From assembly GCF_004795015.1 (NCBI RefSeq), contig NZ_SSBI01000011.1, forward strand, positions 96,846-160,845: 64,000 nucleotides of DNA, given 5' to 3'. Positions 23,497 through 32,983 of the stretch are shown here, piece after piece; the first letter of the stretch is position 1; each line of letters opens with the position of its first letter. The notes below the pieces were generated by a model. The model was given only the letters and a program-made list of their open reading frames with translations. It did no database searches and was not told the DNA's origin. The DNA is from Streptomyces sp. A1277. Its GTDB lineage: Bacteria; Actinomycetota; Actinomycetes; Streptomycetales; Streptomycetaceae. The translations under genes were made by a program, and so were the position numbers.

Positions 23497-24927
23497 TCAG
23501 CCCTGGCCCTGGCCGCCCACGTGGTGGACGCGGACCATGTTGGTGGTGCCGGGGACGCCGGGGGGCGAGCCGGCCGTGATGACCATGGTGTCGCCGGCGT
23601 TGTAGCGGTTGAGCTTCAGCAGCTCCGAGTCGACCAGGTCCACCATCGCGTCCGTGTTGTCCACGTGCGGGACGACGTGGGCCTCGACGCCCCAGCTGAG
23701 GGCCAGCTGGTTGCGGGTGGACTCGTCCGTGGTGAAGGCCAGGATCGGCTGGGCGGCGCGGTAGCGGGAGAGACGGCGGGCGGTGTCGCCGGACTGGGTG
23801 AAGGCGACCAGCGCCGCGCCGTCCAGGAAGTCCGCGATCTCGGCGGCCGCGCGGGCCACCGAACCGCCCTGGGTGCGGGGCTTCTTGCCCGGGACCAGCG
23901 GCTGGAGGCCCTTGGAGAGCAGCTCCTCCTCGGCGGCGACGACGATCTTCGACATCGTCTTGACCGTCTCGATCGGGTACGCGCCGACCGAGGACTCCGC
24001 GGAGAGCATGACCGCGTCCGCGCCGTCCAGGATCGCGTTGGCGACGTCGGACGCCTCGGCGCGGGTCGGCCGCGAGTTGGTGATCATGGACTCCATCATC
24101 TGGGTCGCCACGATCACCGGCTTGGCGTTGCGCCGGCACAGCTCCACCAGGCGCTTCTGCACCATCGGGACCCGCTCCAGGGGGTACTCGACGGCGAGGT
24201 CGCCGCGGGCGACCATCACACCGTCGAACGCCATGACGACGCCCTCCATGTGCTCGACGGCCTGCGGCTTCTCCACCTTGGCGATGACGGGGACCCGGCG
24301 GCCCTCCTCGTCCATCACCTTGTGGACGTCCTTGACGTCGTCGGCGTCCCGGACGAAGGAGAGCGCGACCATGTCGGCGCCCATCCTCAGCGCGAAGCGC
24401 AGGTCGTCGACGTCCTTCTCGGACAGGGCCGGGACGTTGACCGCGGCGCCCGGCAGGTTGATCCCCTTGTGGTCGGAGATCACCCCGCCCTCGATGACGA
24501 TGGTGTGGACCCGGGGGCCGTCCACGGAGACGACCTTGAGCTCGACGTTGCCGTCGTTGATCAGGATCGGGTCGCCCTTGGTCACGTCACCGGGCAGGCC
24601 CTTGTAGGTCGTGCCGCAGATCGACTTGTCCCCGGGGACGTCCTCGGCGGTGATGACGAACTCGTCCCCGCGGACCAGTTCGACCGGACCCTCGGCGAAC
24701 TTCGCCAGGCGGATCTTCGGGCCCTGGAGGTCGGCGAGCACGCCGACCGCCCGCCCGGTCTCGGCGGCGGCCTTGCGGACCCGGTCGTAACGACCCTGGT
24801 GTTCCGCGTGGGAGCCGTGACTGAAGTTGAAACGGGCCACGCTCATGCCGGCCTCGATCAGAGCGACGAGCTGCTCATGGGAGTCGACGGCGGGGCCGAG
24901 GGTGCAGACGATTTTGGAACGGCGCAT
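23497..24927 (-). CDS. pyk: Pyruvate kinase
   Basis: Glycolytic enzyme of 476 residues making pyruvate and ATP from phosphoenolpyruvate and ADP in the cytoplasm. Motifs: MRRSKIVCTLGPA, K+/ATP site RFNFSHGSHAEH, GDPILINDGNVELKV, IAKVEKPQAV with the active-site Lys, ARGDLAVEYPLERVP and QMMESMI. The C-terminal regulatory domain (GGSVARAAAEIADFLDGAALVAFTQSGDTARRLSRYR) is present. Upstream, TAGGAT (complement of 24935-24940) ends seven bases before ATG, which suggests a leaderless transcript. The acetate kinase gene lies 74 bases upstream on the same strand. One of probably two pyk copies, if like other Streptomyces. Confidence 0.97.
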   Translation of the reverse strand: MRRSKIVCTLGPAVDSHEQLVALIEAGMSVARFNFSHGSHAEHQGRYDRVRKAAAETGRAVGVLADLQGPKIRLAKFAEGPVELVRGDEFVITAEDVPGDKSICGTTYKGLPGDVTKGDPILINDGNVELKVVSVDGPRVHTIVIEGGVISDHKGINLPGAAVNVPALSEKDVDDLRFALRMGADMVALSFVRDADDVKDVHKVMDEEGRRVPVIAKVEKPQAVEHMEGVVMAFDGVMVARGDLAVEYPLERVPMVQKRLVELCRRNAKPVIVATQMMESMITNSRPTRAEASDVANAILDGADAVMLSAESSVGAYPIETVKTMSKIVVAAEEELLSKGLQPLVPGKKPRTQGGSVARAAAEIADFLDGAALVAFTQSGDTARRLSRYRAAQPILAFTTDESTRNQLALSWGVEAHVVPHVDNTDAMVDLVDSELLKLNRYNAGDTMVITAGSPPGVPGTTNMVRVHHVGGQGQG

Positions 24928-24940
24928 GAGGCGGATCCTA
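24928..24940 (-). promoter_or_regulatory. pyk -10 element, leaderless geometry
   Basis: TAGGAT matches the Streptomyces HrdB -10 consensus and lies seven bases from the ATG. No clear -35 is seen. Confidence 0.5.
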
Positions 24941-25001
24941 TCGGTTTGTTTCGCTGCGGAATATTCCGGCTGGTGGAAGATACAAAGGGGCGCGGGGGCG
25001 C

Positions 25002-26246
25002 TCAGTTGTCGACCAGTGCGAAGGTCTGGTTGGCGATCTCCAGCTCTTCGTCCGTCGGCACCACGGCGACCGCGACCCGTGCGTAATCCGGCGAGATCAG
25101 CCGCGGCACCCCGGACCGTACGGCGTTGAGATCCGCGTCCACCACCAGGCCGAACTCCTCCAGACCGGCGATCGCAGCTTCCCGCACCGGGCCCGAGTTC
25201 TCCCCGACCCCCGCCGTGAACACCACCGCGTCCACCCGGCCGAGGACCGCCGAATAGGCGCCGATGTACTTCTTCAGCCGGTGGACGTAGACGTCGAAGG
25301 CGAGCGCGGCACGCTCGTCGCCCTCGTCGATCCGGCGCCGGATCTCCCGCATGTCGTTGTCACCGCACAGCCCCACCAGGCCGCTCTTCTTGTTCAGCAG
25401 GACGTCGATCTCGTCCGCCGACATCCCCGCCACCCGCTTCAGGTGGAAGGTGACGGCCGGATCGATGTCTCCCGAACGCGTACCCATGACCAGCCCCTCC
25501 AAGGGGGTCAGTCCCATCGACGTCTCCACGCACCGCCCGCCCGCGACCGCCGAGGCCGACGCCCCGTTGCCCAGGTGCAGCACGATGACGTTGACCTCCT
25601 CCGGCTCCTTGCCCAGCAGTTGGGCCGCCTTGCGGGAGACGTACGCGTGCGAGGTGCCGTGGAAGCCGTAGCGCCGGATGCGGTGCGCGTCGGCCGTCTC
25701 CACGTCGATCGCGTACCGCGCCGCGTACTCCGGCATCGTCGTGTGGAACGCCGTGTCGAACACCGCCACCTGCGGCAGGTCGGGGCGCAGCGCCTGGGCG
25801 GTGCGGATGCCCGTGATGTTGGCCGGGTTGTGCAGCGGCGCCACCGGGACCAGGCGCTCGATCTCCTTCAGCACCTCGTCGGTGACCACGGTCGGCTCGG
25901 TGAACCGCAGCCCGCCGTGCACCACCCGGTGGCCGATCGCCGCCAGATCGGGGGAGTCCAGGCCGAGCCCGTCCGCGGCCAGTTCGTCGGCGGCCGCCCT
26001 CAGCGCCTCGTCGTGGTCGGCGATCCGGCCCTCGCGCTCCCGGCGCTCGCCCCCGCCGCCGGTCAGCGGGGTGTGGACGAGCCGGGAGGTCTCCTCGCCG
26101 ATCCGCTCGACGAGCCCGGACGCGAGCCGGGAGCGGTCGCGCATGTCGAGCAGCTGGTACTTCACGGAGGACGAGCCGGAGTTGAGCACGAGCACCCGGC
26201 TCGGGCTCCCGGCCGCCGCCGCGTCTTCGGTGTTCGGGGTGGTCAT
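25002..26246 (-). CDS. ackA: Acetate kinase
   Basis: ASKHA-family kinase of 414 residues converting acetyl phosphate and ADP to acetate and ATP. Motifs: VLVLNSGSSSVKYQLLD, IGHRVVHGG, VFDTAFHTTMP, YGFHGTSH, HLGNGAS, MGTRSGDIDP and VFTAGVGENS. ATG at 26246 is preferred because GAGGAG lies eight bases upstream. A GTG at 26255 overlapping the pta stop is less likely for lack of spacing. Only five bases separate it from pta, so the two form an operon for acetate overflow and reuse and for the acetyl-phosphate pool. Confidence 0.97.
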   Translation of the reverse strand: MTTPNTEDAAAAGSPSRVLVLNSGSSSVKYQLLDMRDRSRLASGLVERIGEETSRLVHTPLTGGGGERREREGRIADHDEALRAAADELAADGLGLDSPDLAAIGHRVVHGGLRFTEPTVVTDEVLKEIERLVPVAPLHNPANITGIRTAQALRPDLPQVAVFDTAFHTTMPEYAARYAIDVETADAHRIRRYGFHGTSHAYVSRKAAQLLGKEPEEVNVIVLHLGNGASASAVAGGRCVETSMGLTPLEGLVMGTRSGDIDPAVTFHLKRVAGMSADEIDVLLNKKSGLVGLCGDNDMREIRRRIDEGDERAALAFDVYVHRLKKYIGAYSAVLGRVDAVVFTAGVGENSGPVREAAIAGLEEFGLVVDADLNAVRSGVPRLISPDYARVAVAVVPTDEELEIANQTFALVDN

Positions 26247-26251
26247 GCGGG

Positions 26252-28378
26252 TCACTCCTCGCCCTGCGCCTGGATCGCCGTGATGGCCACGGTGTTGACG
26301 ATGTCCTGGACGAGCGCGCCCCGGGACAGGTCGTTGACGGGCTTGCGCAGCCCCTGGAGCACCGGGCCGACGGCCACGGCGCCCGCCGAGCGCTGCACGG
26401 CCTTGTAGGTGTTGTTGCCGGTGTTCAGATCCGGGAAGATCAGGACCGTCGCCTGGCCCGCGACCTCGGACCCGGGCAGCTTCGTCGCCGCGACGCTCGG
26501 CTCGACCGCCGCGTCGTACTGGATGGGGCCCTCGATCCTCAGGTCCGGCCGGCTCTCGCGCACCCGGTCCGTCGCCTCCCGCACCTTGTCGACGTCCGCG
26601 CCGCTGCCCGAGGTCCCCGTCGAGTACGAGAGCATCGCGATCCGGGGCTCCACGCCGAAGCGGGCCGCGGTCGCGGCGGACTGGACGGCGATGTCCGCGA
26701 GCTGCTCGGCGTCCGGGTCCGGGTTGACCGCGCAGTCCCCGTACACCAGCACCTTGTCGGCGAGGCACATGAAGAAGACCGAGGAGACGATCGAGGCATC
26801 GGGCCTGGTCCCCCCATCGCCCGCCGCCACCCTGCCTGACGAGCTCCGCTCGGCCCCCTTCGTCCTGATGATCTCGAACGCGGGGCGGATCGTCGCCGCC
26901 GTGGAGTGCACCGCCCCGGAGACCATGCCGTCGGCCAGGCCCTCCTGGACCATCAGGGTGCCGAAGTAGTTGACGTCCGAGACGACGTCGTACGCCAGCT
27001 CGACCGTCACCCCGCGGTGGGCCCGCAGCTGTGCGTACCGCTCCGCGAACGCCTGGCGCAGCTCCGAGGTCTGCGGGTCGATGAGCTGGGTGGCGGCCAG
27101 GTCGATGCCGAGGTCCGCGGCCTTCTTGCGGATGACGTCGGGGTCGCCGAGCAGGGTGAGGTCGCAGACGTCGCGCCGCATCAGGACGTCGGCCGCCCGC
27201 AGCACGCGCTCCTCGGTGCCCTCCGGCAGCACCACCCGGCGGCGGTCCGCGCGGGCCTGCTCCAGCAGCTCGTGCTCGAACATCATCGGCGTGACCCGGC
27301 CGCTGCGGGCGACCGAGATCCGGTCGAGGAGGGCGCCGGTGTCCACATGGCGCTCGAAGAGGCCGAGCGCGGTCTCCGCCTTGCGCGGGGTCGCCGCGTT
27401 CAGCTTGCCCTCCAGGGCGAAGAGCTCCCCGGCGGTGGGGAAGGAGCCGCCGGCCACCGAGACGACCGGGGTGCCCGGTGCGAGCCGTGCGGCCAGCGTG
27501 AGTATCTCCTCGCCGGGCCGCTCGTTCAGCGTCAGCAGCACGCCCGCGATGGGCGGCGTCCCGGCGCTGTGCGCGGCGAGCGAGCCGACCACCAGGTCCG
27601 CGCGGTCCCCGGGCGTCACCACCAGGCACCCCGGGGTCAGCGCCTTCAGCAGGTTCGGCAGCATCGCGCCGCCGAAGACGAAGTCCAGCGCGTCCCTCGC
27701 CAGACCCGCGTCGTCACCCAGCAGTACCGTGCCGTCCAGCGCCGCGGCGATCTGCGCGACCGTCGGCGCCGCGAGGGCGGGCTCGTCGGGCAGCACCGAG
27801 CAGGGCACCGGCAGGGTGGCGGTGAGGCGTTCGGCGACGACCTCGCGGTCGGACGGGGCGACCCGGTTCACGATCATCGCGAGGACGTCGCAGCCGAGCC
27901 CCGAGTACGCGCGGTAGGCGTTGCGGGTCTCGGCGCGCACCGACTCCGCGTTCTGGTCCTTGCCGCCGACCACCGCGATCACCGAGGCGCCGAACTCGTT
28001 GGCCAGCCGGGCGTTGAGCGCCAGCTCGTCGGGGAGCTGGGTGGCGGCGAAGTCGGTGCCGAGGACGAGCACCACCTCGTAGTCCACGGCCACCCGGTGG
28101 AAGCGCTCGACCAGCCGGGAGACCAGTTCGTCGGTGCCCTGCTCGGCCTGGATCGCGGACGCCTCGTGGTAGTCCATCCCGTAGACGGTGCCCGGGTCCT
28201 GGGACAGCCGGTAGCGGGCCCGCAGCAGCTCGAACAGCCGGTCGGGGTCGTCGTGGACCAGGGGCCGGAACACCCCGACCCGGTCCACCTGACGCGTCAG
28301 GAGCTCCATCACGCCCAGATCGACGACCTGGCGGCCGTCTCCCCGGTCGATCCCGGTCACGTACACGCTGCGCGTCAC
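26252..28378 (-). CDS. pta: Phosphate acetyltransferase (long form)
   Basis: Enzyme of 708 residues interconverting acetyl-CoA and acetyl phosphate. An N-terminal P-loop-like BioD-related domain starts SVYVTGIDRGDGRQVVDLGVMELL; its glycine-rich loop lacks the classic GKS lysine. A DRTGG-type middle domain includes LVVTPGDRADLVVGSL. The catalytic PTA domain (about residues 380-700) has RRVVLPEGTEERVLRAADVL, MVSGAVHSTAATIRPAFEII, SSVFFMCLADKVLVYGDCAVNPDP and FPDLNTGNNTYKAVQRS. GTG start with GGGAGAG upstream. It is divergent from pfkA across a region with a perfect inverted repeat. Confidence 0.96.
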   Translation of the reverse strand: MTRSVYVTGIDRGDGRQVVDLGVMELLTRQVDRVGVFRPLVHDDPDRLFELLRARYRLSQDPGTVYGMDYHEASAIQAEQGTDELVSRLVERFHRVAVDYEVVLVLGTDFAATQLPDELALNARLANEFGASVIAVVGGKDQNAESVRAETRNAYRAYSGLGCDVLAMIVNRVAPSDREVVAERLTATLPVPCSVLPDEPALAAPTVAQIAAALDGTVLLGDDAGLARDALDFVFGGAMLPNLLKALTPGCLVVTPGDRADLVVGSLAAHSAGTPPIAGVLLTLNERPGEEILTLAARLAPGTPVVSVAGGSFPTAGELFALEGKLNAATPRKAETALGLFERHVDTGALLDRISVARSGRVTPMMFEHELLEQARADRRRVVLPEGTEERVLRAADVLMRRDVCDLTLLGDPDVIRKKAADLGIDLAATQLIDPQTSELRQAFAERYAQLRAHRGVTVELAYDVVSDVNYFGTLMVQEGLADGMVSGAVHSTAATIRPAFEIIRTKGAERSSSGRVAAGDGGTRPDASIVSSVFFMCLADKVLVYGDCAVNPDPDAEQLADIAVQSAATAARFGVEPRIAMLSYSTGTSGSGADVDKVREATDRVRESRPDLRIEGPIQYDAAVEPSVAATKLPGSEVAGQATVLIFPDLNTGNNTYKAVQRSAGAVAVGPVLQGLRKPVNDLSRGALVQDIVNTVAITAIQAQGEE

Positions 28379-28425
28379 GCGTGCTCTCCCGTCATCTCTG
28401 GTCCGGTACCTTGCCCGGTTCGGGT

Positions 28426-28448
28426 GGTATCGCCCGTTTGACGATACC
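28426..28448. promoter_or_regulatory. GGTATCG inverted repeat between pta and pfkA
   Basis: GGTATCG at 28426-28432 and CGATACC at 28442-28448 are separated by nine bases, 48 bases upstream of the pta start. Perfect 7-bp arms in a divergent glycolysis/acetate intergenic region suggest a regulator site. Confidence 0.55.
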
Positions 28449-28641
28449 CGCGGGGGCCGAGGGGCCGCCCGCCGGACGACTGCCCCCCGAACACCTCCGC
28501 AGGCGGCCGGGGAACGACCGGGAGCGCGAGGTGCGCGCCCGGCGTGGGACACTCGTCGTGACTCACGGTACGGGGGAGGCGGACGAAGCCCCCGCCCCGC
28601 ATGCCGACGGACGGACCCCAGCGAGCAGGAGATACAGCAGG

Positions 28642-29667
28642 ATGCGCATCGGAGTTCTCACCGCAGGCGGCGACTGCCCTGGCCTGAACGCAGTGATCCG
28701 CTCGGTCGTGCACCGCGCCGTGGTGGGCCACGGCGACGAGGTCATCGGATTCGAGGACGGCTTCAAGGGCCTTCTCGACGGGCATTTCCGCCCCCTCGAC
28801 CTCAACGCGGTCAGCGGCATCCTCGCCCGGGGCGGCACGATCCTCGGCTCGGCCCGCCTGGAGCGCGACCGGCTGCGCGAAGCGGCCGAGAACTGCGCCG
28901 AGCTGAGCCGGCGTTACGGGATGGACGCGCTGATCCCGATCGGCGGCGAGGGCACGCTCACCGCCGCCCGGATGCTGTCGGACGCCGGGATGCCCGTCGT
29001 CGGCGTCCCCAAGACGATCGACAACGACATCTCCTCCACCGACCGCACGTTCGGCTTCGACACCGCGGTGGGCGTCGCGACGGAGGCCATAGACCGTCTG
29101 AAGACCACCGCCGAGTCCCACCAGCGCGTGATGGTGGTCGAGGTGATGGGCCGCCACGCGGGCTGGATCGCGCTGGAGTCCGGCATGGCCGGCGGCGCCC
29201 ACGGCATCTGCCTGCCCGAGCGGAAGTTCCAGGTCGACGACCTGGTCAAGATGGTCGAGGAGCGCTTCGCGCGCGGCAAGAAGTTCGCGGTCATCTGCGT
29301 CGCCGAGGGCGCGCACCCGGCCGAGGGCTCCATGCCGTACGCCAAGGGCGAGATCGACCAGTACGGGCACGAGCGCTTCCAGGGCATCGGCAACCGGCTG
29401 GCCGTCGAGCTGGAGAAGCGGCTCGGCAAGGAGGCCCGTCCGGTCATCCTCGGCCACGTCCAGCGCGGCGGCACGCCGACCGCGTACGACCGGGTGCTCG
29501 CCACCCGCTTCGGCTGGCACGCGGTGGAGGCGGCGCACCGCGGTGACTTCGGCCGGATGACCGCCCTGCGCGGCAACGACATCGCGATGGTGCCGCTCGC
29601 CGAGGCGGTCACCCAGCTCAAGACGGTCCCGCTGGACCGGATGCGCGAGGCCGAGTCGGTCTTCTGA
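28642..29667 (+). CDS. pfkA: ATP-dependent 6-phosphofructokinase
   Basis: Enzyme of 341 residues phosphorylating fructose 6-phosphate. MRIGVLTAGGDCPGLNAVIR opens the protein. Substrate and catalytic motifs PKTIDNDI, VEVMGRHAGWIAL and LGHVQRGGTPTAYDR are intact. The nucleotide loop reads GGEGTLTAA. Glycine at the position that is Asp in PPi-dependent relatives (GGED) is known in this group to mark ATP use. GCAGGAG precedes ATG by about 13 bases. It is divergent from pta-ackA and ends at a 19-bp perfect terminator. Confidence 0.96.
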   Translation: MRIGVLTAGGDCPGLNAVIRSVVHRAVVGHGDEVIGFEDGFKGLLDGHFRPLDLNAVSGILARGGTILGSARLERDRLREAAENCAELSRRYGMDALIPIGGEGTLTAARMLSDAGMPVVGVPKTIDNDISSTDRTFGFDTAVGVATEAIDRLKTTAESHQRVMVVEVMGRHAGWIALESGMAGGAHGICLPERKFQVDDLVKMVEERFARGKKFAVICVAEGAHPAEGSMPYAKGEIDQYGHERFQGIGNRLAVELEKRLGKEARPVILGHVQRGGTPTAYDRVLATRFGWHAVEAAHRGDFGRMTALRGNDIAMVPLAEAVTQLKTVPLDRMREAESVF

Positions 29668-29681
29668 GGCACCCGTCGTGC

Positions 29682-29720
29682 GACGGGAAAGGGGCCCGCG
29701 ACGCGGGCCCCTTTCCCGTC
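29682..29720. terminator. Bidirectional terminator after pfkA
   Basis: A perfect 19-bp inverted repeat (29682-29700 and 29702-29720) rich in GGGCCC, with the CTTTCCC side on the plus strand. It serves pfkA and the convergent HTH gene. Confidence 0.85.
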
Positions 29721-30408
29721 ACCCCTGCGGGTCGGCCGCCTCCCAGAACCGGGGCACGATCCGGGCCAGGAACGCCCGGCCCTCCTCACCCGAGTTGCCC
29801 GCCCGGTCCGTGCCCGCGCTGCTCCAGCTGAGCGTGGACACCATCAGCGCCTGGTAGTCGCCGTGCAGCCGCTCCAGCACGACCTGGAGGCGGCGCCGGT
29901 CCAGCGGCACCAGCTTGGCCACCGGCCGGGTGTACGCCTGCCAGCGCGTCGTCACCGCGCTGCGCAGCAGCTCGGCCAGCTCCTCCTCGCGCCCGGTCGC
30001 CGCCACGAAGTCGGCGGGCGTCAGGCTCAGCGCCTCGCTGAGCGCGGTGGACTGGCGCTCGTTGCCCCGCCACCGCCCCGACTCCTCCATCCGCAGATAC
30101 GCGGAGGTGGCCATCCCCACCATCGCGGCCAGCTCGTCCGGCGCCAGCTCCCGGGAGACCCGGTGCTCGCGCAGGCTGCGCGCGGCGGTCAGCAGCTCGC
30201 CCGGGGCGCACCACAGCACCCCGGCGAGCGCGGTGAGCTCGTACTCGGTGGGGAGGGCGAGCCCGCGCTCCCAGGCGGCCACCGTCTCGGCGGTGATCCG
30301 TAGTCCGTACTGGGCGCCGAGGCCGTAGGCGACGTGGCCGGGAGCCATCCCCAGGGCCTCGCGAAGTCTTCGCGCGGCGGGGGCGTTGAAAGGCGGGGAG
30401 GGGTGCAC
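29719..30408 (-). CDS. XRE-type helix-turn-helix regulator
   Basis: Protein of 229 residues. Two XRE-like helical regions are visible: LREALGMAPGHVAYGLGAQYGLRITAETVAAWERGLALPTEYELTALAGVL and SRELAPDELAAMVGMATSAYLRMEESGRWRGNERQSTALSEAL. The remainder (LLRSAVTTRWQAYTRPVAKLVPLDRRRLQVVLERLHGDYQALMVSTLSW) is helical and unassigned. GTG start. It is isolated between terminators and the DcuSR-like operon, and its target is unknown. Confidence 0.85.
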   Translation of the reverse strand: MHPSPPFNAPAARRLREALGMAPGHVAYGLGAQYGLRITAETVAAWERGLALPTEYELTALAGVLWCAPGELLTAARSLREHRVSRELAPDELAAMVGMATSAYLRMEESGRWRGNERQSTALSEALSLTPADFVAATGREEELAELLRSAVTTRWQAYTRPVAKLVPLDRRRLQVVLERLHGDYQALMVSTLSWSSAGTDRAGNSGEEGRAFLARIVPRFWEAADPQG

Positions 30409-30520
30409 GGCCCCACCGTAGGAGGCCGGAGCCGGTCTGACTACGGTGTGTTCGCCCGAGAATACGGCTCATAGGAAGGTCCTAGGCGCAAAAGCCCCAA
30501 GAGGGGACCATTGGCACCGG

Positions 30521-31195
30521 TCAGCGCCCCTCTGCCCGCCACCGGTACTGCAGCTCGGGGCGTCCGACCTGCCCGTACTGCGGACTGCGCACCGCCCGCC
30601 CCACCGTCACCAGGTGTTCCAGATAGCGGCGCGCGGTGATGCGGGAGATCCCGAGCCCCTGGCCGGCCGACGCGGCCGTCACCCCGTCCGGGGCCGCCCG
30701 CAGCGCACCCGTCACCGCCTCCAGCGTCGGGCCGCTCAGCCCCTTGGGCAGCCGGGCGGGCTCCGGGGCGCGCAGCGTGGCCAGCGCCCGGTCCACCTCG
30801 TCCTGCCCGCTCGCCTCCCCGGCCGCCGCCCGGAACTCCGCGTACCGCACCAGCCGGTCCCGCAGGGTCGCGAAGGTGAACGGCTTCAGCACGTACTGGA
30901 CGACCCCCAGCGACACCCCCTCGCGGACCACCGCCAGATCCCGGGCCGAGGTCACCGCGATCACGTCCGCCGAGTGACCGGCCGCGCGCAGCGAGCGCAG
31001 CAGCGTCAGGCCGTGCCCGTCGGGCAGGTAGAGGTCCAGGAGCAGCAGATCGACCGGGGTGCGCTCCAGCGCCCGCACCGCCTCGGCCCGCGAGTGCGCC
31101 ACGGCGGCCACGGCGAACCCCGGCACCCGGCCCACGTACAGCTGATGGGCGTCGGCGGCGACGGGGTCGTCCTCGACGACCAGGACCCGGATCAC
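30521..31195 (-). CDS. CitB/DcuR-family response regulator
   Basis: Regulator of 224 residues. The receiver domain has ED/D at 8-10, phosphoacceptor Asp54 in LLLLDLYLPDGHG, and Lys in VLKPFTF. The C-terminal HTH of the CitB type reads ASAGQGLGISRITARRYLEHLVTVGRAVRSPQYGQVGRPELQYRW. The GTG start overlaps the stop of the kinase gene by four bases. With the kinase and the divergent dctA it forms a C4-dicarboxylate uptake control unit; this is established for DctA/DcuSR-type neighbours and inferred here. Confidence 0.94.
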   Translation of the reverse strand: MIRVLVVEDDPVAADAHQLYVGRVPGFAVAAVAHSRAEAVRALERTPVDLLLLDLYLPDGHGLTLLRSLRAAGHSADVIAVTSARDLAVVREGVSLGVVQYVLKPFTFATLRDRLVRYAEFRAAAGEASGQDEVDRALATLRAPEPARLPKGLSGPTLEAVTGALRAAPDGVTAASAGQGLGISRITARRYLEHLVTVGRAVRSPQYGQVGRPELQYRWRAEGR

Positions 31196-32853
31196 GACGT
31201 CCCCTCCGCGCCCACACCGCCGCGCTCGGGCAGCGGCAGCCGTACGGTGAACACCGCGCCCCCGTCCGCGCCCTGCTCCAGCGCCACCGTCCCGCCGCTG
31301 CGGTGGGCGGCCTGGCGGACCAGGGCCAGGCCGAGTCCGCGCCCGGCGCCGTGCGTCGACCAGCCGCTGCGGAACACCTCGGCGGCGTCCGCCGGGTCGA
31401 TCCCGGCGCCGTTGTCCGCGACCCGCAGCAGCAGCTCGCCGTCCCCGGCGAGCGCGGTGACCTTGACCCGCCCGCGCCGGGGCAGCGGCTCCGTGCGCTG
31501 CGGGGGTACGCCCTCCTCGGAGACGCCCGTGACCGCGTCCACCGCGTTGTCGATCAGGTTGCCGAGGATCGTCACCAGATCGCGGGCGGGCAGCGACGCG
31601 GGCAGGGCGCCGTCGTCGATCAGGCTGTCCTCGGCGAGCACCAGCTCCACGCCCCGCTCATTGGCCTGCGCCGCCTTGCCCAGCAGCAGCGCCGCGAGCA
31701 CCGGTTCGCCGACCGCGCCCACCACCCGGTCGGTGAGGGCCTGGGCCAGCTCCAGCTCCGCCGTGGCGAAGCCCACCGCCTCGTCCGCCCGGCCCAGCTC
31801 GATCAGCGAGACCACCGTGTGCAGCCGGTTCGCCGCCTCGTGCGCCTGGGAGCGCAGGGCCCGGGTGAACCCGCGCTCGGAGTCCAGCTCCCCGGACAGC
31901 GCCTGGAGCTCGGTGTGGTCGCGCAGGGTCACCACGGTGCCCCGCCGCTCGCCGCCCACCACCGGACGGGTGTTGACGACGATGACCCGGTCCGCCGTCA
32001 GGTGCACCTCGTCCACCCGCTCCTCGGAGGCGAGCAGCGCCCCGGTCAGCGGGGCCGGCAGGTCGAGGTCGGCGACCCGGCGGCCGACCGTGCCCGGGGC
32101 CAGCCCCAGCAGCTCCCGGCCCGCGTCGTTGACCAGGGCGATCCGGCGCTGCCCGTCCAGCATCAGCAGCCCCTCGCGCACCGCGTGCAGGGTGGCCTCG
32201 TGGTAGTCGTGCATCCGGCTCAGCTCCGCCGCGTTCATCCCGTGGGTGTGCCGCCGCAGCCGGGCGTTGATCACGTAGGTGCCGAGGCCGCCGAGCACGA
32301 GCGCCGCGCCCGCCGCGAGCGCCAGCGCGCCCAGCTGGGCCCGCACCTGCGAGGAGACCCGGTCCACCGTGATGCCCGCGCTGACCAGCCCGGTGATCCG
32401 GCCGCCGTCGCGGACCGGGGTGACCACCCGGATCGAGGGGCCGAGCGTGCCGGTGTACGTCTCCGAGAACGTCTCGCCGCGCAGCGCCCGCGCGGTGTGC
32501 CCGAGGAAGGTCTCACCGATCCGGTCGGCGACCGGGTGCGTCCAGCGGACCCGGTCCGGACTCATGATGGTGATGAAGGCGATGCCGGTGTCCTCGCGCA
32601 CCCGCTCCGCGTAAGGCTGGAGCGCGGCCGACGGGTCCGGGGCGCGGATCGCCTCCCGCACCGACGGCGATCCGGCCACCGCGACGGCCACCGCCCGCGC
32701 CTGCCGCGTCGCCGTCTCCTCGGCCTGCCCCCGCCCGGAGACGTACGCGAAGAACGCGCACCCCGCGACCACGGCCGCCACCAGCACCACCTGCATCGCG
32801 AACAGCTGACCGGCCAGGCTGCGCGGACGGGCAGTAAGGAGACGGAGGGGCAT
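31192..32853 (-). CDS. DcuS/CitA-family sensor histidine kinase
   Basis: Kinase of 553 residues. Membrane helices at about 12-38 and 170-195 flank a periplasmic Cache/PASp-type domain (EDTGIAFITIMSPDRVRWTHP...GPSIRVVTPV, RITGLVSAGITV), the fold that binds citrate or dicarboxylates in this family. A cytoplasmic PAS domain (LHAVREGLLMLDGQRRIALVNDAG) leads to the SpoOB-like box with His338 (RSQAHEAANRLH) and an ATPase domain (LGNLIDNAVDAV, VADNGAGI, GRGLGLALV). The start MPLRLLTARP is chosen because the upstream frame lacks coding character. It is divergent from dctA. Confidence 0.94.
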   Translation of the reverse strand: MPLRLLTARPRSLAGQLFAMQVVLVAAVVAGCAFFAYVSGRGQAEETATRQARAVAVAVAGSPSVREAIRAPDPSAALQPYAERVREDTGIAFITIMSPDRVRWTHPVADRIGETFLGHTARALRGETFSETYTGTLGPSIRVVTPVRDGGRITGLVSAGITVDRVSSQVRAQLGALALAAGAALVLGGLGTYVINARLRRHTHGMNAAELSRMHDYHEATLHAVREGLLMLDGQRRIALVNDAGRELLGLAPGTVGRRVADLDLPAPLTGALLASEERVDEVHLTADRVIVVNTRPVVGGERRGTVVTLRDHTELQALSGELDSERGFTRALRSQAHEAANRLHTVVSLIELGRADEAVGFATAELELAQALTDRVVGAVGEPVLAALLLGKAAQANERGVELVLAEDSLIDDGALPASLPARDLVTILGNLIDNAVDAVTGVSEEGVPPQRTEPLPRRGRVKVTALAGDGELLLRVADNGAGIDPADAAEVFRSGWSTHGAGRGLGLALVRQAAHRSGGTVALEQGADGGAVFTVRLPLPERGGVGAEGTS

Positions 32854-32901
32854 GGCCCCAGTCTGCCTGGCCGAAATCGTGTGAACGAAATGCACGTAAG
32901 G

Positions 32902-32915
32902 GTGACCGGCGTCAC
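32902..32915. promoter_or_regulatory. Inverted repeat between dcuS-like gene and dctA
   Basis: GTGAC, four bases, GTCAC. It lies 68 bases upstream of the dctA start and 48 from the kinase start. Possible regulator site for one or both directions. Confidence 0.4.
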
Positions 32916-32983
32916 AACGGGCGGGATAGTCGCCGGGGCCCCCAGGGACGGGGGCGGGACAAGGATGACCCGAGGAGACCCCC

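Noticed and set aside
28642..29667. Pyrophosphate-dependent phosphofructokinase
   Set aside because: The nucleotide loop is GGEGT, with Gly where PPi-dependent relatives have Asp.
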